Positions 55,844-64,000 of a stretch of 64,000 nucleotides of DNA are shown piece after piece. The DNA is from Acidobacteriota bacterium. Its GTDB lineage: Bacteria > Acidobacteriota > Polarisedimenticolia > J045. The stretch's first letter is position 1; each line of letters starts with the position of its first letter. The notes under the pieces were generated by a model. That model saw only the letters and a program-made list of their open reading frames with translations. It was not told the DNA's origin and ran no database searches. Location: NCBI GenBank assembly GCA_030949985.1, contig JAUZRX010000044.1:62001-126000 (forward strand), in the 5' to 3' direction. Both the position numbers and the translations under genes were made by a program.

Positions 55844-56814
55844 TCCAGCCGGCTGCGCGGCACCAGGGCGGCGCCGCGCAGCCCCAGCAGATCGTCTGGA
55901 ACCAGGCGCAGGGGAACCTCCGCCAGCAAGTCCCGGTAGCGTCCCTTGGCGCGGAAAGCCTCGACCAGCGCCGTGGTGTCCAAGGCCCGGCCCAGACGCT
56001 TGAGCAGGCCTCCTGCGAGATAGACCCCTCCCAGCGCACAGGCGGCGAGGGCCAGGTTACCGGCCTGGGCGCCGAGCAGACGGCTGAGCCAGCCCACGGC
56101 CCGGCGGCTGAGTTCGCAGTCCCCGTCCCGCGCCCGCTGGACGATGGCCGCGACGGGGGAAGGCCCGTCGAGCCCGGCAGGGGTGGGCACTCTCTGCTCG
56201 GCGGCGAGAAAGCGCACCAGGCGCACCAGGCCGGGCCCTGAAACAAAGCGCTCCCAGCTCACGTGCCCCCACTCGTTCCGGGCCTCGCGCCACAGGGCCG
56301 CATCGCGGTCGTCCGCCGGCCCGAAGTCGACGTGGGAACCTTCGGAAGCCAGCGGCCACCAGCCCTCCGGAGTGCGAGCGATGACGGCCTGGCCGAGTCC
56401 CGTGCCCAGGGTGAGCAGCACGCGGGCGGCCCCCGCCTCCGGCCGACCGGCCTGCAGGGTGTCGCACAGGCCTCGCGCTTCGGCCGCGGCCACGCCCCAC
56501 GCGGCGACCTCCACGTCGTTGAGCAGCGTGACGGGGCAGCCGAGCCGCTCCGCCAGGCGATCTTGCTCGACACGCCAGGGCAGGTTGGTCGTCTGCACGG
56601 CTCCCCGGCGCACAGGCCCCGGCACTCCCAGCACCGCCTCGGTGAAGTCTTCAACGCGATCGCGTGTGTAGCGGACCAGCAGGGGCTCGAGGGAAGGCGC
56701 CTCGGCGGACGCGAAGACTTCCACCGCTTCGACCCCGGACGCGGCTTCCGCGGTCGCCGCCCGGGCCGTTCCGAGGCGCGTGTGAGTCGCTCCGATGTCT
56801 CCCACCAGGCGCAT
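55813..56814 (-). CDS. glk: Glucokinase (Glk family)
   Basis: 333 residues, PF02685-type hexokinase. 'LVGDIGATHTRLGTARA' is the phosphate-1 loop, 'LLNDVEVAAWG' the catalytic Asp region, 'LTLGTGLGQAVIA' the phosphate-2 loop, and 'ASEGSHVDFGPADD' the sugar-binding stretch of Glk. ROK-type zinc motif (CxCG) is absent, so it is not a ROK kinase. It phosphorylates glucose to glucose-6-phosphate. ATG 56814 shares a base with the stop of the clc gene (TGATG). It is the last gene of the pabB-pabC-clc-glk run. Confidence 0.9.
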   Translation of the reverse strand: MRLVGDIGATHTRLGTARAATAEAASGVEAVEVFASAEAPSLEPLLVRYTRDRVEDFTEAVLGVPGPVRRGAVQTTNLPWRVEQDRLAERLGCPVTLLNDVEVAAWGVAAAEARGLCDTLQAGRPEAGAARVLLTLGTGLGQAVIARTPEGWWPLASEGSHVDFGPADDRDAALWREARNEWGHVSWERFVSGPGLVRLVRFLAAEQRVPTPAGLDGPSPVAAIVQRARDGDCELSRRAVGWLSRLLGAQAGNLALAACALGGVYLAGGLLKRLGRALDTTALVEAFRAKGRYRDLLAEVPLRLVPDDLLGLRGAALVPRSRLDHSVSSSSKG

Positions 56815-58637
56815 CAGAGAGCCTCTTCCTCGTGGGCCCTGAGGATCTCCCGGTCATAGGCGGCGACGACGGTCTGCCGGCTGATCACGCCGACGGGAAG
56901 GTCCGGATCGCGGGGATCGGTCACGACCAGTTCGCCGACTCCGGCGCGAATCAGCCGGCGCACGGCCACGTCGAGGCTGGCTTCCAGCGAAACCGTTTCA
57001 GGGGTGACGGCAAGATCCTGGGCCACGAGCAACGGGGCCAGTTCCTGCTGGGCCAGGGCCGCGCGCAGCTGGGCGTCGGTGACCCACCCCACCATGCGTC
57101 CGTCTCCACCGAGTACCGGGAAGGAGACGCCCCCGGTGCGGGAGAAACGGCGCACGATCTCCGGGTAAGGCGTTCCCGGCTCCAGCAGGCGATCACGCAT
57201 CTGGTCGAGGGGTACCATGAACTCGCGGATCTTCAGCCGCCGCAACACCTCGAGGGCCATCTGTCCACTGTGGTGGGGAGAATCCGCCCGGGAGTCCACC
57301 TGCTGCTCGTAGAGGCTCGTTCGCTTGGCCAGGGCGAAGGCCAGGGCGCAAGTCCAGAAGGTGGGGACCAGAAGATGGTAATTCCCGGTCATTTCCGAGA
57401 CGATGATCACCGAAGAAAGGGGGGTGTTGGCCGCCGCCGAGAAAAAGGCCGCCATGCCCACCAAAGCGTAGCTCTCGGGATGGGGCGCCAGCCAGGGCGC
57501 CACCTGGTGGATACCCAGGCCCACCGCACCGCCGAGGGCGCCACCGATCACCACCGAGGGGCCGAAGACACCCCCTGAACCTCCCGACGCGATGGAGGTG
57601 GAGGTGGTCACCATCCTCGTCAAAGCGGCGGCGAGCAGAAAGCCCCATCCCACCTTGCCGTCCAGGGCACCCTGAACGATACCGTAGCCGGTGGCCAGGG
57701 CGTCGGGGAAGACCAGTCCCACGGCGCCGGTGAGCAGCCCTCCGATAGCGGGGGTGATCCACAGCGGCAGCCGTGTCGCGCGAAAAAGGTCGCGGGCGCC
57801 GTAGAAGATCCGCGGGAAGAGGCCTCCGGACACGGCCATCGCCAGCGCCAGGATCAGGTAGCCCCCCAGTTCCACGGGGTTGCGGAATTGCAGGTTTCCC
57901 GTGTGAAACAGGGGTTCCCAGCCGAAATGCAACGCCGCCGTGGAGTAGGCGATGATGGAGGCCACGGTGGCGGGGACGATCACCTCGAACTCGAAATCGA
58001 TCTCCCGGTAGAGCACCTCGGCGGCGAAGAGAGCGCCCGCGAGGGGAGCGTGGAAGATCGCGCCGATGCCGGCCCCCATGCCCGCGGCCACCAGCAGGGT
58101 GCGGTCCTTCTGGGACAGCTTGAACCCCAGCGACAGGGTGGATGCGATGCCGGCGCCGATCTGGGCGATGGGGCCTTCGCGCCCGCCCGACCCACCCGAC
58201 CCGATGGTGATCGCCGAGGCGACGGCCTTGACGAAAGGCACGCGAGCGCGAATCCGTCCGCCCTTACGATGATAGGCCTCGATCACCGAGTCGGTTCCGT
58301 GGCCCTCGGCCTCGGGGGCGAACAGGTAGACGATGGCTCCCGAAACGATGCCGCCGAGAGCGGGCAGGAAGAAGAGCAACCAGGGGCGGAAGGCGCCGGT
58401 GCCGGGAGGCAGAACCTTGACCTCGCCGGCCGCCTCCTGCGGGCGGTAGCCGGCGAGGCGATCGAGCAGGCCCCAGGAAACCACCTCCAGCATCCAGTGG
58501 AACGCGATGGCACCGACCCCCGCCACGACACCCACCAGGCCCGCCAGGAACAGCAGGCGACCGAAGCGCCGGGTGCGCTCACCGGGAATCAGGGGCTCAA
58601 GAATGCGCCGCCGCATAAAGGGTGCCAGGTCGTTCAT
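56814..58637 (-). CDS. CLC-family chloride channel/antiporter with CBS domains
   Basis: 607 residues. CLC membrane core (about 25-440) with selectivity motifs 'GSGGSGGREGPIAQIGAG' (GREGP form), 'GGSGGVFGPSVVIGGALGG' (GxFxP) and 'NTPLSSVIIVSEMTG'. The last 130 residues form a CBS pair ('IREFMVPLDQM', 'GGVSFPVLGGDGRMVGWVTD', 'GELVVTDPRDPDLPVGVISR'). It conducts or exchanges chloride, likely proton-coupled. ATG 58637 is chosen with GAGGTGAGGA about eight bases upstream; TTG 58643 is possible. It is 10 bases after pabC. Confidence 0.92.
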   Translation of the reverse strand: MNDLAPFMRRRILEPLIPGERTRRFGRLLFLAGLVGVVAGVGAIAFHWMLEVVSWGLLDRLAGYRPQEAAGEVKVLPPGTGAFRPWLLFFLPALGGIVSGAIVYLFAPEAEGHGTDSVIEAYHRKGGRIRARVPFVKAVASAITIGSGGSGGREGPIAQIGAGIASTLSLGFKLSQKDRTLLVAAGMGAGIGAIFHAPLAGALFAAEVLYREIDFEFEVIVPATVASIIAYSTAALHFGWEPLFHTGNLQFRNPVELGGYLILALAMAVSGGLFPRIFYGARDLFRATRLPLWITPAIGGLLTGAVGLVFPDALATGYGIVQGALDGKVGWGFLLAAALTRMVTTSTSIASGGSGGVFGPSVVIGGALGGAVGLGIHQVAPWLAPHPESYALVGMAAFFSAAANTPLSSVIIVSEMTGNYHLLVPTFWTCALAFALAKRTSLYEQQVDSRADSPHHSGQMALEVLRRLKIREFMVPLDQMRDRLLEPGTPYPEIVRRFSRTGGVSFPVLGGDGRMVGWVTDAQLRAALAQQELAPLLVAQDLAVTPETVSLEASLDVAVRRLIRAGVGELVVTDPRDPDLPVGVISRQTVVAAYDREILRAHEEEAL

Positions 58638-58647
58638 GGGCAAATCC

Positions 58648-59463
58648 TCACCTCGTGCCGCATTCCTCTCTCACTTTCTCGTGGTAGGCGGCGAGCAGGG
58701 AACGGGCGACCGGACCGGGACCGGGCAGGTCGTGCTCGCCGATGCGTACGATGGGAACGATCTCCATCATGGTACTGGTGACGAAAACCTCTTGCGCGGC
58801 GCACAGCCGGGAAAGGCGCAGCCGACGCTCGGCCACGGGCCATCCTTGCCGCCGAGCCAGGTCGAGGACGACCTTCCGGGTCACACCCGGCAGGATGCCC
58901 TGCGCGAGGGGCGGAGTGAGCAGGCGGCCTTTTTCCACCATGAAGACGTTGCATCGGGTGCCCTCGAGGACATCCCCCCGCAGGCCCAGGACGAGGGCAT
59001 CGAGAACCCCCTCCTCTTCCGCCTCCCAGCGCGTCTTCATGTTCTCCAGGTAGTTGAGGGTCTTGTGACCGGCCAGGGGCGCGGCGGGATCCCTGCGGAA
59101 GGGAGCGATCGCCAGGGCCGCCCCCTGCCGGTAGACCTTGCGGGGCAGAGCCTTCCATCGTTGGGTGACCACGACCAGGTGCCCGCCACCGGTCAGGGTG
59201 ATTCGGGTGTAGCCCCCCGAAAGCCCGTTGCGCACGAAGAGGCGATGCACCACCCCATCGAGGGGAGGCAGCCGGGCCCGAATGCCGAAGTGCTCGGCGG
59301 AACGCCGGAGCCGATCGAGGTGCGCATCGAGCTGAAACGCCCGTTGGTTGTAGCCCCGAGCCACCTCGAAAACGCCGACACCCCACGCCAGAGCGGGATC
59401 CGTAGCCGGGATCCTGGCTCGTTTTTCGTCCATGATGCGGCCGTCGAGATAGAGCCAGGCCAT
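58648..59463 (-). CDS. pabC: Class IV aminotransferase, probable 4-amino-4-deoxychorismate lyase (PabC)
   Basis: 271 residues, fold-type IV PLP enzyme. The PLP lysine is in 'GHKTLNYLENMKTRWEA', and 'TDPALAWGVGVFEVAR', 'VLEGTRCNVFMVEKG' and 'QGILPGVTRKVVLDLA' follow the family. Branched-chain and D-amino-acid aminotransferases share this fold; the assignment to PabC (p-aminobenzoate for folate) rests mainly on pabB ending 2 bases before it starts. ATG 59463 gives the usual N terminus. Confidence 0.82.
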   Translation of the reverse strand: MAWLYLDGRIMDEKRARIPATDPALAWGVGVFEVARGYNQRAFQLDAHLDRLRRSAEHFGIRARLPPLDGVVHRLFVRNGLSGGYTRITLTGGGHLVVVTQRWKALPRKVYRQGAALAIAPFRRDPAAPLAGHKTLNYLENMKTRWEAEEEGVLDALVLGLRGDVLEGTRCNVFMVEKGRLLTPPLAQGILPGVTRKVVLDLARRQGWPVAERRLRLSRLCAAQEVFVTSTMMEIVPIVRIGEHDLPGPGPVARSLLAAYHEKVREECGTR

Positions 59464-59465
59464 TG

Positions 59466-60800
59466 TCAGACCTCCAGGTCCAGCCCCAGGGCACCGCCCA
59501 GGGCGCGAGCCTTGACCAGGGTTTCCCGGTACTCCCCTTCGGGGTCGGAATCCCAGACTACGGCCCCGCCGACCTGGAAGGTAACCCAACCCTCATCGAA
59601 GTGCATGGTGCGGATGGCGACACTCAGCCGGAGTCGGTCGTTTTCCGGCCGCGACGCAGGCTCGATCATCCCGATCGCCCCGGTGAACACTCCCCGCCGG
59701 GTGGGCTCCAGCTCGTCGATGATTTCCATCGCCCGGATCTTCGGCGCCCCCGTCACCGAACCACCCGGGAAGGTCGCCCGCAGCAGGTCGACAAAATCGC
59801 GGTCCGCCTCCAGCCGACCCTCCACCACCGAGGCCAGGTGCCAGACCGTCGGATGCGCCTCGAGGCGGCAGCGCTCGCGAACGACCACGCTCCCCGGCGC
59901 GCAGACCCGACCCAGGTCGTTGCGCTCCAGGTCGACGATCATCGTCAGCTCGGCGGCATCCTTGGCGCTGGCCAGCAGCGCCTCCTTCAGCCGCCGGTCT
60001 TCCGCCTCGTCGCGCCCCCTGGGCCGGGTGCCCTTGATCGGCGTGGTGCGCACCACTCTCCCCTCGAGACGGAGGAACTCCTCGGGCGACGCGGAAATCA
60101 CCGCCCGCCGGCCGAAGCCCAGCAGGGCGGAGTAAGGCGCGGGAGACAGCCGCCGAAGACGAGAGTAGAGCTCATGGGGGTCGGCCGGCCCCCTTGCCGC
60201 CATGCGCTGGGAGAGGTTGACCTGGTAGATGTCCCCCCGGGCGATGGCGGCGCGAACCTGCTCGACAGCCTGCAGGTACCCCTCGCGGGTGAAATTGGCC
60301 GCCGGCCGAGAAGGCGGCCGGGACGGGTCGAGCGCCGTGGCCTCGACCCGCCGGCCCCCGGCACCATCCCCGCGGCGGCGCAGGCCTCCCCCGTGGTGAT
60401 CCCATTCGATCCAACGATCGTAGAAGGCGAAGACCAGCTCCGGGAAGCCCTGGTCGTCCACCGCTCGCCGGGGCAGCCTCTCGATGCGACCGCCCAAGTC
60501 GTATCCCAGGTAGCCGACGGCCATGACATCCCGACCCCGAACTTCGTCACAGAGCCTTCGCAACAGCCCGAAACCCTCGGGAGCCGCTTCTTCGATCTCA
60601 CCACCGCGGATGATGCGGGCGCGATCCGTCGTCACCTCCAGCAGCAGAAAAGGATCGGCCCCGGCCAGGGAACGCGTCGAGGCCGGGTGAGTCGCCAGGG
60701 CACTGTCGAGCAGAAAGGGAAAGGCGCCCCGGCGCAAACGCCGCCAGCAGAGCCGGAACTCCCCGTCGACGGGACGGGACTCATGCTCGACCAGGCTCAT
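59466..60800 (-). CDS. pabB: Aminodeoxychorismate synthase component I (PabB)
   Basis: 444 residues, chorismate-binding fold. It converts chorismate and ammonia to aminodeoxychorismate. The Lys of 'TTPIKGTRPRGRDEAEDRRL' (PIKGT) is specific to PabB; anthranilate synthase has PIAGT. Other blocks: 'DIYQVNLSQRM', 'IVDLERNDLGRVCAPGSV', 'TFPGGSVTGAPKIRAMEIID', 'VFTGAIGMI'. It pairs with pabC downstream. A glutamine amidotransferase (PabA) partner is not in the window. A 69-base gap separates it from the TonB-receptor gene upstream. Confidence 0.94.
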   Translation of the reverse strand: MSLVEHESRPVDGEFRLCWRRLRRGAFPFLLDSALATHPASTRSLAGADPFLLLEVTTDRARIIRGGEIEEAAPEGFGLLRRLCDEVRGRDVMAVGYLGYDLGGRIERLPRRAVDDQGFPELVFAFYDRWIEWDHHGGGLRRRGDGAGGRRVEATALDPSRPPSRPAANFTREGYLQAVEQVRAAIARGDIYQVNLSQRMAARGPADPHELYSRLRRLSPAPYSALLGFGRRAVISASPEEFLRLEGRVVRTTPIKGTRPRGRDEAEDRRLKEALLASAKDAAELTMIVDLERNDLGRVCAPGSVVVRERCRLEAHPTVWHLASVVEGRLEADRDFVDLLRATFPGGSVTGAPKIRAMEIIDELEPTRRGVFTGAIGMIEPASRPENDRLRLSVAIRTMHFDEGWVTFQVGGAVVWDSDPEGEYRETLVKARALGGALGLDLEV

Positions 60801-60869
60801 GGTTCACCCCGCCCGCCGCCGACTACCCAAAGCGCAGCGGCCACGGGCGGAGAATCTATCATGCCGCTC

Positions 60870-62933
60870 CTAGTCGAGCCGCCAGCGGAGGCTGGCCCGC
60901 CAGGAGCGCCCGGTGAGCGGGCCCCAGTTGTAGTCGGTGGTGGGGTCGCCCAGGTCGTTTTGAATCCGGTTGCCCAGGTTGTCGCCGGCGGCATTGAGAC
61001 TGAGCCCACGACCCAGGGGGATGTCGACGGCCAGGCCGACGATCCAGAAACCGGGAGTGGGCCGCAATTCGGGCAGGAGAATGTTGGACCCCGTCAGGGG
61101 ATCGTCCGCGAACTGCTGAATCAGCATCCCGCCGGTGTAGTTGGCCTGCCCCGAGAGCGCCAGCCCCTTCGGAAAGGAGTAGGAAATGGAGAACGAACCG
61201 GTGCGGGTGGGCCGGTAGGGCACCCGATCCATGGGAATCGGCACCTCGGCCAGCAGCACGAGGGTCTCGCGGACCAGGGCCACGGGATCTCTCCCGCTGG
61301 TGTTGTGGAACGAGAGCCAGCCCACGGAACCATCGAGGCTGAGGCCCCTCAGCGGCTTCCATGTCAGGGCCAGCTCGGCGGTCTTGGAGGTGGCCTCCGG
61401 CACGTTGATGTTGGCGTAGGTCTGGATCCAGGACTGGCTGCGCCCCACCGCCCGGAGGATATGGTTGTCGAAGTCGGTGCGGGCCAGGTAGACGCTGGCC
61501 TTGAACTCCGGCGAGGGCTGATAGGTGGTCTCCAGCGCCCAGGTCATGGCGTCCTCGGCCTGCACCAGGATTCTCCCGTCCTCCAGAACGTTGCGCTGCA
61601 GCTGCTGGCCGCAGCAAACCTCGGAAAAGATCGAACGGGGCACCCGGAAAGTCCTGCCGGCCAGGGCCCGGAGGGTCCAGCCTCGGGCGGGAAAGAAGCG
61701 CACCGTCACTCGGGGCGAGGTCTGGGCGCCAAAGATCTCGTCGTCGTCGCGGCGCAGACCCGCTTCCAGGTCCCAGCGGGAGGACAGGCTCCAGTAGGCA
61801 CTGACGAAGCCGGACCAGGTCTTGAGGTACTCGGCTTCCACCGGCGTGATCGAGTCCTTGACCTGGGCCACCGCCTTGTCGTGGACCGCCTCGACGCCCG
61901 CCGACACCCGCATGGAAAGACCGATCGGCTGATCGAACTGCAGCCGTCCCCAACGCTGCCGCTGGAAGACACCCAGTCGCCGTTCCATCTCGTTCGAGAA
62001 GCCGGGCACCGAGACGGCTGTGAACTGGCTGAGCACATCCTGGTGACGCGTCGCCTCGAGAAGCTTGAGGGAGAGGGTGCCCCCCTCTTTCATCTGCCAG
62101 CGCCATCCGAGACGATATTCCCGCCGGCCGATCAGGGCATCTTCCCGGGTCCAGGCCGCATGGCGCTCGGGGTCGAAGACATAAGAAACGATATCGAAGG
62201 CGCCCCGCCCCTCGAGACTATCTTCGGAGATCCACGATGCTCCCGCCTGCACCTCGTGGTCGCGCCCGAGCTGCAGGCGCAACTCCCCTTCCGCGTACTC
62301 GCGTTCGAGGGCGCTGACATCGTGCCAGCCGTCGCCGTCGTCATCGACGGGGTCCACGCGGGTCTTGCCCAGGGTCACCCGACCGGCGAGCCAGCGGGTG
62401 AGATTTCCCGAAGCGCGGGCGACCCCGGTCTGCAGCCCGTAGGATCCCGTCGTGCCGGTCAGCTCGAAGCGAGGCAGCTCCGCGGGTCGGCTGCCTTCGA
62501 GTTGCACCACCCCCCCCGCCGCGGGGGAAGGCGCCCGGGCCTCACCGGGCCCCTTGGTGACCTGGGCCTCGGCCACCGTATCCGGGGGCAGGATGCTCAG
62601 CACGAAGGAGGTCGCCATGCCGCCGAAAAGGGGATAACCGTCCCAGAGTATCGGCGCCAGCTCCTGGTTGAGGCCCCCGACCTGGATGTTGGCCGAGTTG
62701 CAATGGACGCACATGGTCTGGATCCGCATACCCTCCTTGCCCTGGAGCGCATCGGTCACGCTCCCCTCGGCACCGTCCACCTGCACCCGGCCGTCGGCGG
62801 GTGGCGCCGGGGCATCCTCCCCGGCCCAAGAAGAAGCGCCGGGCCACAGCAGGACGATCGAGGCGAGGACACAGGAGAAGAGCGGCGCTGAACGCCGCTC
62901 TCGGTGAAAAAGGCCGGAAAAAATGCTGATCAC
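60870..62933 (-). CDS. TonB-dependent outer-membrane receptor with CxxC in the plug
   Basis: 687 residues. Signal peptide 'APLFSCVLASIVLLWPGASS', cleavage near SWA-GED (37-38). The plug is recognisable from 'VGGLNQELAPILWDGYPLFG', 'FVLSILPPDTVAEAQVTKGP' and 'AGGVVQLE', and the rest is a 22-strand type barrel ending 'GRSWRASLRWRLD' with terminal hydrophobic pattern. Two cysteines form CxxC at 75 and 78 ('IQTMCVHCNSANIQ') at the plug's exposed loop; a further pair 'EVCCGQQ' occurs in an extracellular region. GTG 62933 overlaps the stop of the upstream thioredoxin-fold gene. The substrate is unknown; thiol chemistry or metal binding is suggested. Confidence 0.9.
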   Translation of the reverse strand: MISIFSGLFHRERRSAPLFSCVLASIVLLWPGASSWAGEDAPAPPADGRVQVDGAEGSVTDALQGKEGMRIQTMCVHCNSANIQVGGLNQELAPILWDGYPLFGGMATSFVLSILPPDTVAEAQVTKGPGEARAPSPAAGGVVQLEGSRPAELPRFELTGTTGSYGLQTGVARASGNLTRWLAGRVTLGKTRVDPVDDDGDGWHDVSALEREYAEGELRLQLGRDHEVQAGASWISEDSLEGRGAFDIVSYVFDPERHAAWTREDALIGRREYRLGWRWQMKEGGTLSLKLLEATRHQDVLSQFTAVSVPGFSNEMERRLGVFQRQRWGRLQFDQPIGLSMRVSAGVEAVHDKAVAQVKDSITPVEAEYLKTWSGFVSAYWSLSSRWDLEAGLRRDDDEIFGAQTSPRVTVRFFPARGWTLRALAGRTFRVPRSIFSEVCCGQQLQRNVLEDGRILVQAEDAMTWALETTYQPSPEFKASVYLARTDFDNHILRAVGRSQSWIQTYANINVPEATSKTAELALTWKPLRGLSLDGSVGWLSFHNTSGRDPVALVRETLVLLAEVPIPMDRVPYRPTRTGSFSISYSFPKGLALSGQANYTGGMLIQQFADDPLTGSNILLPELRPTPGFWIVGLAVDIPLGRGLSLNAAGDNLGNRIQNDLGDPTTDYNWGPLTGRSWRASLRWRLD

Positions 62934-64000
62934 TCGCAGGTCTCCGGATTGATCTCGGGAAGAATCGTGGCTTCCACGTCTGAAGCGAACTGGGCGCCAC
63001 TGGCGTACCTGTAGACCACATTGCCCTGATCGACGTAGAAATTCTGGGGGGCTCCGCCGGAGATGTTCCACTGTACGGTGGCATCGCCCTTGCCGTCGCC
63101 GTCGTGGTCCTCGTCACAGAGGATCGGCGTGGTGGAATTGTAGTTGTTCGCCCAGGTCTCGATGCGGCTGGCGCACTCCCCCGGCGGAACCACCGTCCAG
63201 TAGCTGTAAGCCAGGGTGAAGATCGAAACGAAGGTAAAGTCCCGGTGCCCGTACTTTTCGTCGTTGATCGCCTCGTCCTGGGCTTCCACCGTGCACCAGA
63301 AGCAGTTCTCCGCCGTCAGGGCCAGCTTGTAGACGATGCCCCGGAAGTCTTCGAGGGAAAGTTCCTGCATGTAGGTCGGCGAGTGGGGGTTGTAGTCCGT
63401 CAGCTTGAGCACGTCGTTGGTGCCGGGGATCTTGAAGTCGAAGGCACACTGGCCTTCCAGGTTGCCCCAACCGATGACATCGCAGTAATCCGTTGGCCCC
63501 GGGCGGGCGGCGCCATCGCTGGCGAGCCCGGTGCTGCCCTCGAGGTTGTCGCCCTGGGCCGATACCAGGAAATAGCGATTGCCCGCGTCGGGGGTGATGG
63601 TCGCATTCAGGCGGGCGGGTCCCGCGGGATTGCCGTCGGTGGTCAACTTGGAGGTGTGATCGTAGCTGCCGCCGATGGGCAGGCTGCCCTCCCAGACCTG
63701 GTAGGCCGCGCTGTGCTGCCCGCCGTTGCGCTTGGCCCGACCGGCGTCGAGATCTCCCAGGTTCTCCCAGCCCAGGGTCAAGTCGGAACCGGATTTTTCC
63801 ACCGTCAACTGGAAGGGGGATCCGGGAGCGGAAACCTCCCGGGGACCGGGAGTATCGCGCCAGATCCGCCAGATGCCCGGATTCGCACCCTCTGCGGCGG
63901 CGTAGAGCTGGCCATCGTCACCCAGGGCCAGCGCGCTGACGTTCTGCGGGCAGAGGGTATCGGGCACACCGTCCCGATCGCCGTCGGGATCGTAGAAAGC
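62930..64000 (-). CDS. Secreted protein with C-terminal thioredoxin-fold domain (CFWC), 5' truncated
   Basis: The frame is open to base 64000, so the start is beyond the window. The visible part begins with a Ca-binding-like 'DPDGDRDGVPD' repeat and 'ALALGDDGQLYAAAEG' (propeller-like), continues with a fibronectin-like domain ('SGSDLTLGWENLGD', 'RYFLVSAQGDNLEGSTGLAS'), and ends in a thioredoxin fold: 'VLKLTDYN', CFWC at codons 63293-63304 ('TAENCFWCTVEAQDEA'), 'TFVSIFTLAYSYW', and the final 'GGAPQNFYVDQGNVVYRYAS'. It is likely an extracellular or periplasmic redox protein. Its stop overlaps the GTG of the CxxC receptor, so both are made together. Confidence 0.82.
   Translation of the reverse strand, partial: AFYDPDGDRDGVPDTLCPQNVSALALGDDGQLYAAAEGANPGIWRIWRDTPGPREVSAPGSPFQLTVEKSGSDLTLGWENLGDLDAGRAKRNGGQHSAAYQVWEGSLPIGGSYDHTSKLTTDGNPAGPARLNATITPDAGNRYFLVSAQGDNLEGSTGLASDGAARPGPTDYCDVIGWGNLEGQCAFDFKIPGTNDVLKLTDYNPHSPTYMQELSLEDFRGIVYKLALTAENCFWCTVEAQDEAINDEKYGHRDFTFVSIFTLAYSYWTVVPPGECASRIETWANNYNSTTPILCDEDHDGDGKGDATVQWNISGGAPQNFYVDQGNVVYRYASGAQFASDVEATILPEINPETCE

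Noticed and set aside
55813-56814. ROK-family sugar kinase or repressor
   Set aside because: There is no ROK zinc motif or N-terminal helix-turn-helix; the phosphate loops follow the Glk type.
59466-60800. Anthranilate synthase component I (TrpE) instead of PabB
   Set aside because: The motif is PIKGT, with the lysine typical of PabB, and pabC is next to it; no trp genes are near.
59463-62891. Very long open frame (over 1,100 codons) antisense to pabB and the TonB receptor
   Set aside because: High GC makes antisense frames stay open. The translation is rich in Gly, Pro, Arg and His without domains, while the minus strand holds clear family motifs.

Overview
The window is one continuous, very GC-rich bacterial chromosome segment with dense coding, almost no intergenic DNA and pervasive stop/start codon overlaps (ATGA or GTGA). 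I see no rRNA, tRNA, insertion sequence, CRISPR array or prophage. The host looks like a diderm: it has a TonB-dependent receptor, an NlpD-like lipoprotein, dTDP-sugar genes, FtsL/FtsQ, and a MurE with the DNPR signature of meso-diaminopimelate enzymes. The mix of NtrX/NtrC-like regulators, zinc-ribbon receiver proteins, and secreted proteins with fibronectin-like tails ending in 'YFLVSAQ..EGS.G..SDG' recalls Acidobacteriota or deltaproteobacterial-type lineages. That placement is an inference of low to moderate confidence.

Left part (1-19054). A truncated secreted subtilase with a P-domain is followed by a partner-switching module: a STAS antagonist facing an RsbW-like kinase and a receiver-PP2C phosphatase. 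The kinase and phosphatase end a minus-strand operon that also carries rfbA, rfbC and a DUF4301 gene. Next come a TPR lipoprotein-like protein plus crotonase, an NtrX-like regulator with an HtrA protease, and an unusual operon in which NAD-dependent DNA ligase (ligA) lies between a membrane sensor kinase and its NtrC-like regulator. A divergent XRE-TPR regulator is translationally coupled to a secreted protein.

Centre (19055-34990). This is the division and cell wall (dcw) cluster: mraZ, rsmH, ftsL, ftsI, murE, murF, murD, ftsW, murC, murB, ftsQ, ftsA, ftsZ. It starts from a near-consensus sigma-70 promoter directly followed by five 10-bp-period MraZ boxes. mraY, murG and ddl are absent, with no room for them between the overlapping neighbours. 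A receiver-GGDEF diguanylate cyclase follows ftsZ after 3 bases, suggesting that c-di-GMP signalling is co-expressed with division.

Right part (35113-64000). This holds an M23 peptidase; an orphan OmpR-type regulator with a DUF4188 gene; a glycosyltransferase fused to a Rossmann-like domain; and a long minus-strand run of HMG-CoA lyase-type enzyme, MFS exporter, YjbQ, membrane ATP-grasp, TANGO2-like and DinB proteins, then TrmJ, GH57 glucan enzyme, DUF4912 and a two-domain thioredoxin protein. After that come RluA, NlpD and a zinc-ribbon receiver, a small exported protein with a perfectly symmetric eight-cysteine pattern, a TPR-zincin, an exported repeat protein, an S9 peptidase, and an operon pabB-pabC-clc-glk. 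The last unit is a TonB-dependent receptor with a CxxC in its plug, coupled to a secreted thioredoxin-fold protein (CFWC) that runs out of the window.

The most interesting new signals are the symmetric cysteine-ladder peptide (51130-51480), the CxxC receptor plus secreted thioredoxin pair (60870-64000), the dcw cluster lacking both lipid I/II enzymes but carrying a diguanylate cyclase, and ligA inside a two-component operon.
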